From the NCBI RefSeq assembly GCF_013179285.1, contig NZ_WVNW01000002.1, positions 186,001 to 250,000 on the forward strand: a stretch of 64,000 nucleotides of DNA, written 5' to 3'. The first letter of the stretch is position 1. Each line of letters begins with the position of its first letter. The translations under genes were made by a program, and so were the position numbers. Below are positions 1-8,806 of the stretch, piece by piece. The notes below the pieces were generated by a model, which was not told the origin of the DNA, did not search any database, and was given only the letters and a program-made list of their open reading frames with translations. The DNA comes from Roseobacter sp. HKCCD6576-2. Its GTDB lineage: Bacteria; Pseudomonadota; Alphaproteobacteria; Rhodobacterales; Rhodobacteraceae.

Positions 1-1
1 G

Positions 2-217
2 TGCGCAGGTAAAGTGGTCCAGGTGTGGCTTTTCTGTCCCGTGCGAGGCGATCTGCCAGTCGAAACTGTTGTTGCTGGGTCGAAGGGTGGGGAGTCTTGG
101 GATTGGCGCAATTACCCCATACTCACAAAAGTCATCCGCTACCGCATCCGGCGTCCGCTAGTTCGCGAATACCTCGAAGAAATCACAGAGACCTTGCCTG
201 TTTTGGAGGACGCATGA
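2..217 (+). CDS. 3' end of an unidentified phage gene (cut by window edge)
   Basis: The frame is open from the first bases of the window to a TGA at 215-217, so the gene probably begins upstream; a GTG at 14 is the only internal start near the edge and has no clear ribosome binding site. The visible 70 or so residues end in an acidic helix-like tail (YLEEITETLP). I do not recognise the family. The stop overlaps the tandem ATG of the next gene, which suggests both belong to one rightward early operon. It could also be a short 67-residue protein starting at 14. Confidence 0.4.
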   Translation, partial: CAGKVVQVWLFCPVRGDLPVETVVAGSKGGESWDWRNYPILTKVIRYRIRRPLVREYLEEITETLPVLEDA

Positions 218-630
218 TGGAGCTTTCGTCCCACGATAAGAAGCTTGTCACCATGGCGGTAAAGGCCATGGATGCCGGTGGCTACATCATGGCTGACACG
301 ACAGAGTCCGGCCACGAGGTCTGGCGTATCAACGGCATGAAGCCGATGTCGTCGGCCCTGGTCTCGCGTATGATCGAAGCGGGCATATTCCAAGCAAACA
401 ACGACAGCCTCTTCCTTGACGGCCAGACCCTGCGCCGTGGCGACGGTCCACCGCCGATGGAGGCTTACTTGCGCGAGCGCCTAGGGCGGGGATACATCAT
501 CGCGCGCCAAGGTTCACGCGCCGCCCTAAAGGCTGCCGCCTGCAGTTGCCCTGTCGTCACGAAGGCAACCTACCAAAAGGCTAAAGACGAGTGGGGCTTT
601 CTCAATGGCCTAAGCCGGGAGGATGCATGA
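217..630 (+). CDS. hypothetical phage protein, 137 aa
   Basis: The start is chosen at the second of two tandem ATGs (214 and 217) because GGAGGA at 205-210 sits six bases before it. The frame is open further upstream to 25, but that part has no binding site and overlaps the previous gene. The protein is soluble and mixed alpha/beta, with a possible N-terminal helical DNA-binding-like segment (SSHDKKLVTMAVKAMDAGGY) and a basic middle. I do not recognise a family. It lies in a run of overlapping early genes just before a methyltransferase and a resolvase, so a role in phage DNA metabolism is possible but unproven. Confidence 0.6.
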   Translation: MELSSHDKKLVTMAVKAMDAGGYIMADTTESGHEVWRINGMKPMSSALVSRMIEAGIFQANNDSLFLDGQTLRRGDGPPPMEAYLRERLGRGYIIARQGSRAALKAAACSCPVVTKATYQKAKDEWGFLNGLSREDA

Positions 631-839
631 CCTTCCTCCGCCGCCTTCTCCGCGCCCTTAAGCAGTTTGCGGCACAATACTCGCAACAACGGGCCATCCT
701 CGCCCAACGGGCAAATGACGCGCAAGCGGCCTACGACGCTGCCTGCGCACGCGGAGACACTCGCGCCCAACACACCACCCTCAAAGCCCTACAGGGCGCC
801 ACACACGCCCTGATGCGCGCGGAGGTGGGGCATGGGTAA
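627..839 (+). CDS. small helical phage protein, 70 aa
   Basis: It starts at an ATG overlapping the previous stop by four bases (ATGA), with GGGAGGA just upstream. The protein is almost entirely predicted helix, rich in Ala, Gln and Arg (FLRRLLRALKQFAAQYSQQR), like a short coiled coil or Rz-like adaptor, but it has no membrane segment. It overlaps the downstream methyltransferase start by eight bases, so it is translated as part of the early operon. The function is unknown. Confidence 0.55.
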   Translation: MTFLRRLLRALKQFAAQYSQQRAILAQRANDAQAAYDAACARGDTRAQHTTLKALQGATHALMRAEVGHG

Positions 840-1353
840 GAGATCTGACTTCAAGCGCCGCCCACAGGATGCGTATGACACGCCATGCGAAGCAGTTGCG
901 CCCCTGTTGCGGTTCCTCCCTTCTCGGTCACTGTTTTGGGAGCCTTGCGCCGGCAAAGGCGATTTGCTGGATGCGCTTTTGGAGGCGGGCCACGAGGGCT
1001 ATGGCACCGATATTGAGCCTCGGGCCACCCACGTAGGCAAAATGGACGCGCTCCTGGTTACACGTCTATTTTCAGCCCAATACATCATCACCAACCCGCC
1101 TTGGACCCGCTCCATCCTCCACCCGATGATCGAGCATTTCAGCGCCATGCGTCCGACGTGGCTCTTGTTCGATGCAGATTGGGTCCACACCAAGCAGGCC
1201 GCGCCGTACCTGCCACATCTCCGCAAGATCGTATCTGTCGGTCGGGTGAAATGGATTCCCGACAGTCCATACACCGGAAAAGTCAATTGTGCGTGGCACC
1301 TCTTTGACCAGAACGCCGAGGGCGTGACCGAGTTTGTGGGGCGGGCGGCATGA
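832..1353 (+). CDS. phage SAM-dependent DNA methyltransferase-like protein
   Basis: A 173-residue protein with a class I methyltransferase core. The SAM-binding motif is seen at residues 36-43 (WEPCAGKG), an acidic second-strand residue follows near residue 60 (GTDIEP), and the catalytic NPPW is at 88-91, the signature of amino-methyltransferases acting on adenine or cytosine N4. No separate target-recognition domain is visible, and the protein is shorter than restriction-system enzymes, so it is probably an orphan phage methyltransferase that alters phage DNA. It overlaps both neighbours in the early operon. The alternative is a catalytically weak relative with another substrate. Confidence 0.8.
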   Translation: MGKRSDFKRRPQDAYDTPCEAVAPLLRFLPSRSLFWEPCAGKGDLLDALLEAGHEGYGTDIEPRATHVGKMDALLVTRLFSAQYIITNPPWTRSILHPMIEHFSAMRPTWLLFDADWVHTKQAAPYLPHLRKIVSVGRVKWIPDSPYTGKVNCAWHLFDQNAEGVTEFVGRAA

Positions 1354-1802
1354 CCGAATTCACAATCACCCTCCCTATGCCCCCGTCCGTGAACCAGCTT
1401 TACACTGGCATGGGCAAGAACCGCCGCAAGCATCCGAACTACTCGGCGTGGTGCAATGAAGCGGGTTGGCGGATGAATGAACAGAAGTCCGCCGGGGCGT
1501 TCGGCAGCCTCTTGCCGGATGTCTGGTACTGGACCGATGTCAGCTTGCCCGAGAATCACTTGGGCGACAGCGACAACCGGCTCAAGGCGCTCCACGATCT
1601 GTTGCACGAAATGGGGGCCACGCCCGACGACAAGTGGCTCCTCGGCGGCACATTCATGCGCTGTCCTGATGTCGTGTCGGGCACGTGCGTTGTGCACGCC
1701 GTCTCAGTCCCGGGCGGGGCAAAGGCCCAGATGGACCAACTCAGGTTTTTGGCAGAGCGGTTCGGGCGAGTTTCCGCAGGCCACCTGAGCGCGGAGGCTT
1801 GA
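1350..1802 (+). CDS. rusA: RusA-family Holliday junction resolvase
   Basis: A 150-residue protein matching the RusA fold. It has the N-terminal PMPPSVNQLY strand-loop and an acidic cluster GDSDN around residues 72-76 followed by a DD pair at 93-94. In E. coli RusA, Asp70, Asp72 and Asp91 bind the catalytic metal, and the spacing here fits. RusA enzymes are dimeric nucleases that cut four-way DNA junctions and are common in lambdoid phages. The start overlaps the methyltransferase stop, and the stop overlaps the next ATG (GGCTTGATGG), so translation is coupled. The C-terminal 40 residues are less conserved in appearance. Confidence 0.85.
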   Translation: MTEFTITLPMPPSVNQLYTGMGKNRRKHPNYSAWCNEAGWRMNEQKSAGAFGSLLPDVWYWTDVSLPENHLGDSDNRLKALHDLLHEMGATPDDKWLLGGTFMRCPDVVSGTCVVHAVSVPGGAKAQMDQLRFLAERFGRVSAGHLSAEA

Positions 1803-2659
1803 TGGCGAATCCATGGCTCAAATTCTACCCGACAGACTGGCGTTCAGATCCGAAACTTCGGATGTGTTCGGCGGCAGCAAGAGGACTCTGGATTGAAATG
1901 ATCTGCCTCATGCACGAATCCACCCCTTACGGCCATCTTCTTGTTGGCGGCCACTCCCCGACAGATGCGCAACTCAGCGCGTTGGTAGGGATACCATCGG
2001 ACCAACTCCCGAACCTTGTTCGCGAGCTTGAGGAAGCTGGTGTCTTCTCCCGCACGCGAGAGAACGTCATCTACTCGCGGAAGATGTCACGATCAGCCAA
2101 GAAGGCGGCAACGGCGCGCAATAATGGCCGTAAGGGTGGAAATCCAAATCTCTCAAAAGAAAGGATAAATTCGGCGTCGGTTAACCTAGAGGATAAGCCA
2201 CCGGATAAGCCCCAGAAGCCAGAGGCTAGAATCCAGAATACCCCCCAAAGCCCCCCAGGGGGCGGTACGTCATCTTTCTCAGATTTTTGGGAGAGGGTTC
2301 CAAAGGGGTGCAAGAACGACAAAGCGGGAGCTGTGGCGCAGTGGCGGCGCATGAATGCTGATGATCGTCAAGCTGCGTTCGACAGTGTTGTCGCTTGGTA
2401 CGCTTGGGAAATGAACGCCCACAAGGACCGAACCCCGCTCTATCCGACGCGTTATCTCAGCAAGCGCCGTTGGGAGGATGAGGGCTGGCAACCACCCAAG
2501 CCCGCCGATCCACAGGCTAAGTTGGAGCTTTGGGCTAAGAGTATCCGGGATGGAACGTTCGTTAGCCCATCTGTCTGCCCCCCGCAGATGTGCCGGGCCA
2601 TGATTGAGGCTGGTCTGGTGACGGCTGAGCAGGTCCAAGCCCGGGGGTTGGTAGCATGA
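1802..2659 (+). CDS. phage replication initiator-like protein
   Basis: A 285-residue protein. The N-terminal part (NPWLKFYPTDWRSDPKLR, then a helical domain to about residue 90) looks like the winged-helix N-terminal region of phage replisome-organiser proteins. The middle is a low-complexity linker rich in Lys, Pro and Gly (about 95-150), and the C-terminal half has a helical FWERVPKG..W..M domain typical of phage replication proteins followed by YPTRYLSKRRWEDE. The ATG at 1802 is used because GGAGG lies just upstream. Its position before the DnaA-like protein and SSB supports a role in starting phage DNA replication. The exact family assignment is an inference. Confidence 0.6.
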   Translation: MANPWLKFYPTDWRSDPKLRMCSAAARGLWIEMICLMHESTPYGHLLVGGHSPTDAQLSALVGIPSDQLPNLVRELEEAGVFSRTRENVIYSRKMSRSAKKAATARNNGRKGGNPNLSKERINSASVNLEDKPPDKPQKPEARIQNTPQSPPGGGTSSFSDFWERVPKGCKNDKAGAVAQWRRMNADDRQAAFDSVVAWYAWEMNAHKDRTPLYPTRYLSKRRWEDEGWQPPKPADPQAKLELWAKSIRDGTFVSPSVCPPQMCRAMIEAGLVTAEQVQARGLVA

Positions 2660-2898
2660 GGATGGAACGTGCTCTTTCTTCGGTCTCGTCGCTCTACGGC
2701 TACAAGCCATCGGAGATCACAGCCGCACACCAGAAGGGCGGACCGCACCGGCTAGCCCGCGCGCGGTGGCACTTCTGGGACATGCTGCATCGCAACGGCT
2801 GGCCCTATGCGGAGATCGCCCGTCGCCTGGGCCTTCATCACACCAGCGTCATCTACGGCGTTCGCAAGCACAACGAAGAGAAAGGACGTGAGTTATGA
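2656..2898 (+). CDS. DnaA domain IV-like DNA-binding protein
   Basis: Only 80 residues long, but the C-terminal half closely resembles the DnaA box-binding domain: a helix with the AR.hhh pattern ([12 protein letters not shown]) followed by the helix-turn-helix [21 protein letters not shown], where DnaA has the DHTTV-type recognition helix. It lacks any AAA+ domain, so it can bind but not load helicase. Such free-standing DnaA-C proteins occur in phage early regions. It overlaps the genes on both sides by four bases. It may mark a phage origin or compete with host DnaA; which of these is not shown by the sequence. Confidence 0.75.
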   Translation: MRMERALSSVSSLYGYKPSEITAAHQKGGPHRLARARWHFWDMLHRNGWPYAEIARRLGLHHTSVIYGVRKHNEEKGREL

Positions 2899-3329
2899 GC
2901 GGATCAGTCAACAAGTGCATAATTCTTGGCAATCTTGGAAGAGACCCTGAGGTCAGAACCTTCCAGTCCGGTGGAAAGGTCTGCAATCTGCGTATCGCCA
3001 CGTCTGAGACTTGGAAAGACAAGGACTCAGGTGAGCGCAAGGAGCGCACCGAATGGCACCAGGTATCGATCTACTCGGAGCCGCTTGTCCGGGTCGCGGA
3101 GCAATACCTGCGCAAGGGGTCAAAGGTCTACATCGAGGGCCAGTTGGAAACCCGCAAGTGGCAGGACCAGAGCGGGCAGGACCGATACTCGACCGAGATC
3201 ACACTACGTCCGTTCAGCAGCCAATTGGTGATGCTGGACGGCAAGCCAGACGGCCAGAACTCCAACACCCAACCCACCCCCCAAGGCGGGTACGGCGGGT
3301 CCGGTCCCGAAGAAGAAATCCCATGGTGA
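2895..3329 (+). CDS. ssb: single-stranded DNA-binding protein
   Basis: A 144-residue SSB. The N-terminal OB fold starts [17 protein letters not shown] and includes the conserved WHQV and YIEGQL strands. A Gly/Gln/Pro-rich linker follows from about residue 118, and the tail ends PEEEIPW, an acidic tip of the kind that recruits repair and replication partners (host version ends DIPF). It coats phage ssDNA during replication and recombination with the RusA-like nuclease upstream. The start is an ATG overlapping the preceding stop. Confidence 0.95.
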   Translation: MSGSVNKCIILGNLGRDPEVRTFQSGGKVCNLRIATSETWKDKDSGERKERTEWHQVSIYSEPLVRVAEQYLRKGSKVYIEGQLETRKWQDQSGQDRYSTEITLRPFSSQLVMLDGKPDGQNSNTQPTPQGGYGGSGPEEEIPW

Positions 3330-3333
3330 TGAG

Positions 3334-3699
3334 ATGGCCCATCAAACCCCACTGCTAATCATTCCACGCATGGATCAAGCGGCGCTGCGTAAAGAATGGC
3401 TCCGACTTCGCAAGCACGAAGATGCGCATGGTGGTCCTCCTTTGCCGCGCTCGAACCTTGGTGAGCGGAGTCCAGACACAGAAGCCCGCATGGATAAGAC
3501 CGTGTCTGTTTTGAAACGCATGAGCTGTTGGGCCACAGCATCGCAGATCGGGCGCAGGATCGGCATGAGCGGGAGAGGTGCGGGGACGCACCTGACGGCC
3601 ATTCACCGGGAGCGCAGATGCCAGCGCCGGCGCGTTAAGGATCGCTATGGCAACGACCGGTTTGAGTATCGAGCGAAGGAGGCTGAACAGCAAAAATGA
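3334..3699 (+). CDS. hypothetical phage protein, possible winged helix
   Basis: A basic 121-residue protein. The C-terminal half (MDKTVSVLKRMSCWATASQIGRRIGMSGRGAGTHL in outline) looks like a winged-helix DNA-binding fold with a short basic wing. The ATG at 3334 follows the ssb stop by four bases and has no strong binding site, consistent with coupled translation. No family was recognised. By position it may help phage replication or early regulation. Confidence 0.5.
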   Translation: MAHQTPLLIIPRMDQAALRKEWLRLRKHEDAHGGPPLPRSNLGERSPDTEARMDKTVSVLKRMSCWATASQIGRRIGMSGRGAGTHLTAIHRERRCQRRRVKDRYGNDRFEYRAKEAEQQK

Positions 3700-3944
3700 G
3701 CACAGGTGTATCGAGCATATACAGCCACGGGCCATCTCCTGAACCAACCGGAGAGGTCGCTGAGCAGAGAAACCACGCCGCGCGTAAGGCGCTTTGGCAC
3801 AAGTGCGGGTGGGCCACACTGGTCCCTGACGACATCACAGACGATTGGGTGCGTCAGGCGGTCATCAACGAAGCAGTAGCAGCATTTGGCGAGAGGCAGG
3901 ATGGGCAAGGGAAAGAAAGCGGCCACCAGAGCGAGGAAGCGTAA
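3696..3944 (+). CDS. hypothetical phage protein, 82 aa
   Basis: It starts at an ATG that overlaps the previous TGA by four bases, and its last 44 bases overlap the next gene. Seen features are one helix (VAEQRNHAARKALWHKCGW) and an acidic, Gln-rich tail. I do not recognise it. The long overlap with the following gene and the lack of any clear domain make its annotation less certain than its neighbours. Confidence 0.4.
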   Translation: MSTGVSSIYSHGPSPEPTGEVAEQRNHAARKALWHKCGWATLVPDDITDDWVRQAVINEAVAAFGERQDGQGKESGHQSEEA

Positions 3945-4413
3945 GTCTCCGACGCTGGCTTATACCGGCGATCACGGCACAGGGACGCCAGCAGCACTGT
4001 CTGGCACGATGCTTGAGCGGTTACACCATGAGGGTCGGCCTGATCCCAACCGCCGCGCCCGCCGCCGCCGCATCGAGGTCATAGATGAGTTGCAGTTTCT
4101 CTCTTTGCGGCAGTATCAGGCGGCGCGGGAGATCAGGGATGCCTATTGCGCCACCCAGAAGCTTTCTAGTGGGTCGCCAGCGAAAGAGCGCGTCGATACA
4201 TCCACGCGGCCAGATGCCTTTGCGGCTGTGCATTGCGATGTGACGTCCCGATTGAACCGAGCGATGTATGCGGTTCCGCGCCACTTCCGGTTTGTCGTTG
4301 AGGAAATCTGTTGGAACAACACGCCGATCCGAAAGCTCAAGCGGGGACATGATATCGTGAAGTCGGAATTGCAGGGCGCGATGACTTGCGTGGCTGATCA
4401 TCTTGGTTATTGA
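3901..4413 (+). CDS. DUF6456-like protein, possible phage late regulator
   Basis: A 170-residue protein with a very basic N-terminus. Two conserved-looking blocks, QYQAAREIRDAY (near residue 65) and VVEEICWNNTPIRKLKRG (near 135), have the layout of the alphaproteobacterial DUF6456 helix-turn-helix family, in which the C-terminal segment ends in a hydrophobic ALD.LA.H(Y/L)G-like helix, here CVADHLGY. The ATG at 3901 is preferred over an in-frame TTG at 3886 because of AGGCAGG just upstream. It is the last gene of the early operon and sits before the packaging genes, where late-transcription regulators usually lie. The family match and the role are inferences. Confidence 0.5.
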   Translation: MGKGKKAATRARKRKSPTLAYTGDHGTGTPAALSGTMLERLHHEGRPDPNRRARRRRIEVIDELQFLSLRQYQAAREIRDAYCATQKLSSGSPAKERVDTSTRPDAFAAVHCDVTSRLNRAMYAVPRHFRFVVEEICWNNTPIRKLKRGHDIVKSELQGAMTCVADHLGY

Positions 4414-4456
4414 CCAAAACGCTAAAGGGGGGTAAAACACGAACATCGAAGATGTG

Positions 4457-4483
4457 CGCCCGGTTGAAAGATTGGGCGTTTTT
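4457..4483 (+). terminator. putative terminator at the end of the early operon
   Basis: CGCCC at 4457-4461 pairs with GGGCG at 4474-4478 and is followed directly by five T residues. The stem is short and the loop is 12 bases, so this is a modest candidate. It lies 44 bases after the putative late regulator and before a gene on the other strand. Confidence 0.45.
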
Positions 4484-4542
4484 GATTCTGGCCTAATCAG
4501 TCGGTGTGCTTATGCGATAGCCGTCTCCGCTGCCTCATCCGC

Positions 4543-5640
4543 TCAGCCATCGTATAGCTCTAGCTCTGGATTTAGGCTTGGGTTGGTTGCCACTGATCCC
4601 TCATCAATCGGGCCAAAGAAAGGGTAAGCCGGATCGAATGGGGCGGGAGCATCCATTATCATGGCGTTTGGAATTGACCATGGAACCTCGTTAGAACCAT
4701 CACTGAAGTTAAGGCAAGACGGTTGCTCGGGAAGCGGAAGCGACAGGCAATAGTTTCGCATGATCGCATCAAGGTCTGATGGGTTGTAGCTACGGAGCGC
4801 GTTAGGATTTAGGAGCCTCCAAGTTGGGGTTGATTCCATTTGATCTGTAGTCGAAGCGTTTTCGCTACGAACACCCGGAGTGGCGACTACTTCGCGATTG
4901 GTTGTTGAGGCGGAACCACCATCCGTCGCAGGCGAGTAGTCATTTGGGAGATCGATTGGAAGAGGAGAGACAGTCGGCCTGCATGAACGAGTCAGCCCAA
5001 CATCAACAGGGCAAACGACGAATGCCGCATGTTCTCCTGTTCCGGAACGGCTTCCGACTTGCGAAACCAACTTGTATTCGAAGCCGATGGCAAACTCGGT
5101 TATTCCAGGAGCGGTTTCCGGTTCACATGGAAACGTGAAAGGAACCAGCCCCGCGAAGTAGAATGTATTGGTTTCGCCAGGCTCAAGGATGCGATCTCTA
5201 GATCCAATCAGAAAGTTCTCATCAGACACATCAAGGACTTCGGCGGGCCAAAGCGTGGACAATGCTGTTTGCTCCTGGTTTGCGGTAATCGGATTAGGTG
5301 TTCCGCCCACCCGTCGAGCGACCACTCGTTCAATAGAGATCGTTGTTGAGGCGGTCATCGAGTTCGTTGCTGAGTAGGAGATGCGAGTTTCGAGAGGCAA
5401 AGCATGTGTTTCGGCATCTGAAGAGCAGGTGGCAGCGCGATGAGCTTCGAAGTTCTCTCTGGTGAGGCCAAACACCTCTGATGTAACCAGGGCGTCTACA
5501 CGCGGACTTAAAGCGGCTTCAGACTCCGCGATAGTAGTGTCGCGATTGGGCGCATTGATGACAAACTCAAAAAAGGCCCAACAGCCTGCAAGCACAATCG
5601 CAATAGACTGAACCCAATTCTTTACGTCTTCGCTATTCAT
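4543..5640 (-). CDS. membrane-anchored cargo protein of unknown function
   Basis: A 365-residue protein on the opposite strand to the phage operon. Residues 9-29 (WVQSIAIVLAGCWAFFEFVI) form one N-terminal membrane helix. The rest is predicted to be exported, mostly beta-rich, with a Ser/Thr/Asn-rich stretch near residues 240-270 and a Pro-rich C-terminus. The start at 5640 is favoured over 5652 because GGAGA lies five bases upstream. An isolated reverse-strand gene between the late regulator and the terminase is a typical place for a gene expressed in the lysogen. Superinfection exclusion or envelope change would fit, but no domain was recognised. Confidence 0.6.
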   Translation of the reverse strand: MNSEDVKNWVQSIAIVLAGCWAFFEFVINAPNRDTTIAESEAALSPRVDALVTSEVFGLTRENFEAHRAATCSSDAETHALPLETRISYSATNSMTASTTISIERVVARRVGGTPNPITANQEQTALSTLWPAEVLDVSDENFLIGSRDRILEPGETNTFYFAGLVPFTFPCEPETAPGITEFAIGFEYKLVSQVGSRSGTGEHAAFVVCPVDVGLTRSCRPTVSPLPIDLPNDYSPATDGGSASTTNREVVATPGVRSENASTTDQMESTPTWRLLNPNALRSYNPSDLDAIMRNYCLSLPLPEQPSCLNFSDGSNEVPWSIPNAMIMDAPAPFDPAYPFFGPIDEGSVATNPSLNPELELYDG

Positions 5641-5726
5641 CTCGATCTCCAATTCAGAAATCTCAATTTGGAGACGGTATCAGATTCTGCCGGTTTTCCG
5701 AAATGCAAACCTAGGAAAAGTACACC

Positions 5727-6197
5727 ATGAGCGACCGAGATGAAGCGGGGCGCTTCGCTAAGGGCAACCGTTTCTGGGAGGCCCGCTCAAGCGCAGGCCC
5801 CAAACCCAAGTTCAAGAACCCCGAGGAGCTGTGGGAGAGGTGCCTAGAGTATTTCAACTGGGTTGAAGAGAACCCGCTAGTCGAGGCGAGACCCTTTGCA
5901 TACCAGGGCCAAGTCACAATGGCCGAGGTGCCGAAGATGCGCGCTATGACGATTAGCGGCCTGTGCAACTTCTTGGATATCGCGGTTTCCACGTGGGATG
6001 AATGGCGATCTTCGCGGCCCGATTTGTCGGAGGTCATTACGCGAACCGAAGAGATCATTCGTCAACAGAAGTTCGAGGGGGCGGCTGCTGAGTTCCTGAA
6101 TCCAAACATCATTGCCCGTGATTTGGGGCTGGCTGACAAAAAAGAGCATATCGGCGGCATCGCCCTGACGGTAGACCAAACCGACGCTGAGCTTTGA
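5727..6197 (+). CDS. terS: terminase small subunit
   Basis: A 156-residue DNA-packaging protein of the gp3-like type. It has the N-terminal [17 protein letters not shown] patch, the block [20 protein letters not shown], then [16 protein letters not shown] and the helix pair TWDEWR...[19 protein letters not shown], ending with [16 protein letters not shown]. This subunit recognises the phage packaging site and feeds DNA to the large subunit. The stop overlaps the TTG start of terL. It begins the late operon. Confidence 0.9.
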   Translation: MSDRDEAGRFAKGNRFWEARSSAGPKPKFKNPEELWERCLEYFNWVEENPLVEARPFAYQGQVTMAEVPKMRAMTISGLCNFLDIAVSTWDEWRSSRPDLSEVITRTEEIIRQQKFEGAAAEFLNPNIIARDLGLADKKEHIGGIALTVDQTDAEL

Positions 6198-7525
6198 CAT
6201 CCAAGCTGACGCTCAAACAACAGGAGGCCAACAAGCTCTTAGCCGGACCCGCCCGCAACATTATGCTTCGCGGCGGATCGAGATCAGGCAAGACCTTCGT
6301 TCTTATCCGGGCGATCATCCAACGCGCAATCAATGCGCCGGGGTCGCGCCACGCCATATTCCGGTTTAGGTTCAATCACGCCAAGACATCGGTTTGGTCG
6401 GACACACTGCCGAAGGTTCTCAAGCTCTGCTTTCCGACGCTTTCGGTGCGCTTCGACAAGACTGACTTCTTTGTCGAGTTGCCGAATGGATCGCAAATCT
6501 GGATCGGGGGCTTGGACGATAAGGAGCGGGTCGAGAAGATCCTCGGCCAGGAATACGCCACGCTCTACTTCAACGAGAGCAGCCAGATTCCATGGGCGTC
6601 GGTTGAAACAGCGATGTCTCGCCTGGCCCAGAAGGTCGAGCTTGCTCCGGAGATCGCGACCGCTACGGGGCGGACGCATCTCTCGCTAAAGGCCTACTAC
6701 GACTGCAATCCGCCGTCCAAACTGCATTGGTCGTACCAACTGTTCCGCGCGAAGGTGAAGCCAGGCACCAAGGAAACGCTGCCGCAGCCGGAACAGTACG
6801 TGGAGATGCTGGTTAACCCGGCTGACAACTCGGAGAACCTGCCTGCCGAATACTTTGATGTGCTGGCCAGCATGTCTGCAGCCAAGCGGTTGCGGTTTGA
6901 GGCCGGTGAATGGGCGAGCGAGGTGCATGGCGCTCTCTGGGCGCTTGAAGACAGAAAAGCCCCTGACGGCAAAGTTATGCCGGGCATCGACGCTCTAAGA
7001 GTAGCAGAGGCCCCAGAGCCACGACGCATCGTTGTTGCTGTGGATCCATCCGGGACACGTGGTGACGGCGGTGGAGATGATATCGGGATCATTGTCGCAG
7101 GACTTGGCGTCGATGGGGACGCCTACATCCTTGAGGACGCGACTTGCCAGATGTCGCCCGAGGGATGGGGTAGGCGCGCGGTCGAGCGATATGATCACTA
7201 TGGCGCTGACCGGATTGTCGGGGAGCGAAACTACGGCGGCGACATGGTGAGGTTCACGGTCGCCACTGCGAACAAGAAGGCAGCCTTCAAGGAGGTTGTT
7301 GCCAGTCGAGGCAAGGCAGTTCGGGCGGAGCCAATCAGCGCGCTCTACGAGCAGGGCAGGGTGCATCACGTGGGCGACTTCCCGGACCTTGAGGACCAGA
7401 TGTGTAACTTCACGGCGGCTGGATATCTGGGTGACGGCTCTCCCGACCGTGCTGACGCGCTGGTGTGGGCGCTGACGGAGTTGATGCTTGAAGGCTCCAC
7501 ATATTCTTGGGCGGGCGCAATATGA
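6194..7525 (+). CDS. terL: terminase large subunit
   Basis: A 443-residue packaging motor. The ATPase domain has Walker A GGSRSGKT at residues 27-34 and Walker B YATLYFNE at about 121-128. The nuclease domain contains the acidic VAVDPSG strand (Asp284), a following GGGDD cluster and a C-terminal [10 protein letters not shown] helix. It translocates DNA into the prohead and cuts the concatemer. The start is a TTG overlapping the terS stop (TTGA); the first in-frame ATG would fall inside the conserved RNIMLRGG strand, so the TTG is needed. The GNAT-free, single-chain form is the usual length. Confidence 0.95.
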   Translation: MTSKLTLKQQEANKLLAGPARNIMLRGGSRSGKTFVLIRAIIQRAINAPGSRHAIFRFRFNHAKTSVWSDTLPKVLKLCFPTLSVRFDKTDFFVELPNGSQIWIGGLDDKERVEKILGQEYATLYFNESSQIPWASVETAMSRLAQKVELAPEIATATGRTHLSLKAYYDCNPPSKLHWSYQLFRAKVKPGTKETLPQPEQYVEMLVNPADNSENLPAEYFDVLASMSAAKRLRFEAGEWASEVHGALWALEDRKAPDGKVMPGIDALRVAEAPEPRRIVVAVDPSGTRGDGGGDDIGIIVAGLGVDGDAYILEDATCQMSPEGWGRRAVERYDHYGADRIVGERNYGGDMVRFTVATANKKAAFKEVVASRGKAVRAEPISALYEQGRVHHVGDFPDLEDQMCNFTAAGYLGDGSPDRADALVWALTELMLEGSTYSWAGAI

Positions 7526-8802
7526 CGACTATTTTCGACGGCCTGCGCAACCTCGTGTCAGGTCTTGGCTCTCCCCGCGATAAAGCGGCGTCGGCATCGT
7601 ATTATCTGGAAATCCCTGATGATCAGCAATTACAGGCAGCCTACCGCACATCGGGGCTGGCTCGTAAGATCGTAGATATACCGGCGCAGGATGCGTGCCG
7701 AGAGTGGCGAGAGTGGCAAGCGGGCGCTAAAGAGATCACCGCTATCGAGGCCGAAGAGTCCCGGCTTCATGTTCAGGGGCTTGTGAGACAAGCCAAAATC
7801 CTTGCCCGCCTCTACGGCGGAGCAGCGATCTACATTGGCACCGGGGAGACTGACCCGGCCAAGCCCATGAACCCGGAGACGATCAGACGTGGCGGTCTGC
7901 AATATCTGACAGTGCTTCCCAAGTCGCGGGTGTCGGCAGCGGGTATTGAGACTGATCCGCGCCTTGAAGGGTACGGCAAGCCATCCTTCTACCAGCTTGA
8001 TGCGGGCGTAAGAGTCCACCCAAGTCGATTGGTTGTCTTCCATGGCAGGGAGTTGCCGGAAATAGACATGGCCTCGGCAGCTTCTGGTTGGGGCGATAGC
8101 GTCCTGACATCGACGCTAGAGGCTGTGAAGGCAGTCGACAGCGTTGCCGCCAACATCTTGGCGCTGACCTATGAGGCGTCTGTTGATGTGATTTCGGTTC
8201 CGGGCTTCACAGACAACCTGCGAAACGGTGGGCCGGAGTACGAGGCAAACATTATCCAGCGCTTCCAATTGGCCTTGCTGGCGAAGAGCAATACCAAGGC
8301 GCTCCTTCTGGACGCTGAGGAAGAGTACACCCAAAAGTCAGCAGATTTCGGATCGCTTGATAAGCTGTGGGATCGCTTCATGCAAACTGTGTCGGCGGTG
8401 TCCGACATACCGATGACGCGGCTATTCGGTCAGTCACCGGCCGGTTTGAACGCCACGGGTGAGGGCGACCAGAAGAACTATCACGACACCGTCAAGGTCA
8501 TCCAAACACTTGAAATGCAGCCAGCGATGGCCCTGCTGGACGAATGCCTGATCCGCTCGGCACTCGGCTCAAGGCCCGATGAGATTTTCTACAACTGGCG
8601 ACCACTGGGACAGCCAAGTGCCAAGGAACGCGCCGAAGTTGGCGACAAGATCACGTCAGCCTTTGAACGGGTCTATCGGATGGATGGCCTGGTTCCAGAA
8701 GAGCCGCTGTCTAAGGCGCTGATCAACGCCCTTACCGAATCTGGCATCGCTCCGGGTCTTGAGGCCGACGCAGACAGTTACTTCCAGGGCGAAGAGGTCT
8801 GA
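7522..8802 (+). CDS. portal protein (DUF1073 family)
   Basis: A 426-residue portal of the DUF1073 type. The N-terminus has YYLEIPDDQQLQAAYRTSGLARKIVDIPA, the middle LARLYGGAAIYIG and VLPKSRV...VHPSRLVVFHG, and the core FGQSPAGLNATGEGDQKNYHD is typical. The portal forms the ring at the head vertex through which DNA is pumped. The ATG at 7522 overlaps the terL stop; an upstream in-frame TTG is rejected. Relatives of this family are often labelled anti-CBASS Acb1 family in databases; the position right after terL and the length argue for a portal here. Confidence 0.9.
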   Translation: MTTIFDGLRNLVSGLGSPRDKAASASYYLEIPDDQQLQAAYRTSGLARKIVDIPAQDACREWREWQAGAKEITAIEAEESRLHVQGLVRQAKILARLYGGAAIYIGTGETDPAKPMNPETIRRGGLQYLTVLPKSRVSAAGIETDPRLEGYGKPSFYQLDAGVRVHPSRLVVFHGRELPEIDMASAASGWGDSVLTSTLEAVKAVDSVAANILALTYEASVDVISVPGFTDNLRNGGPEYEANIIQRFQLALLAKSNTKALLLDAEEEYTQKSADFGSLDKLWDRFMQTVSAVSDIPMTRLFGQSPAGLNATGEGDQKNYHDTVKVIQTLEMQPAMALLDECLIRSALGSRPDEIFYNWRPLGQPSAKERAEVGDKITSAFERVYRMDGLVPEEPLSKALINALTESGIAPGLEADADSYFQGEEV

Positions 8803-8806
8803 CACT

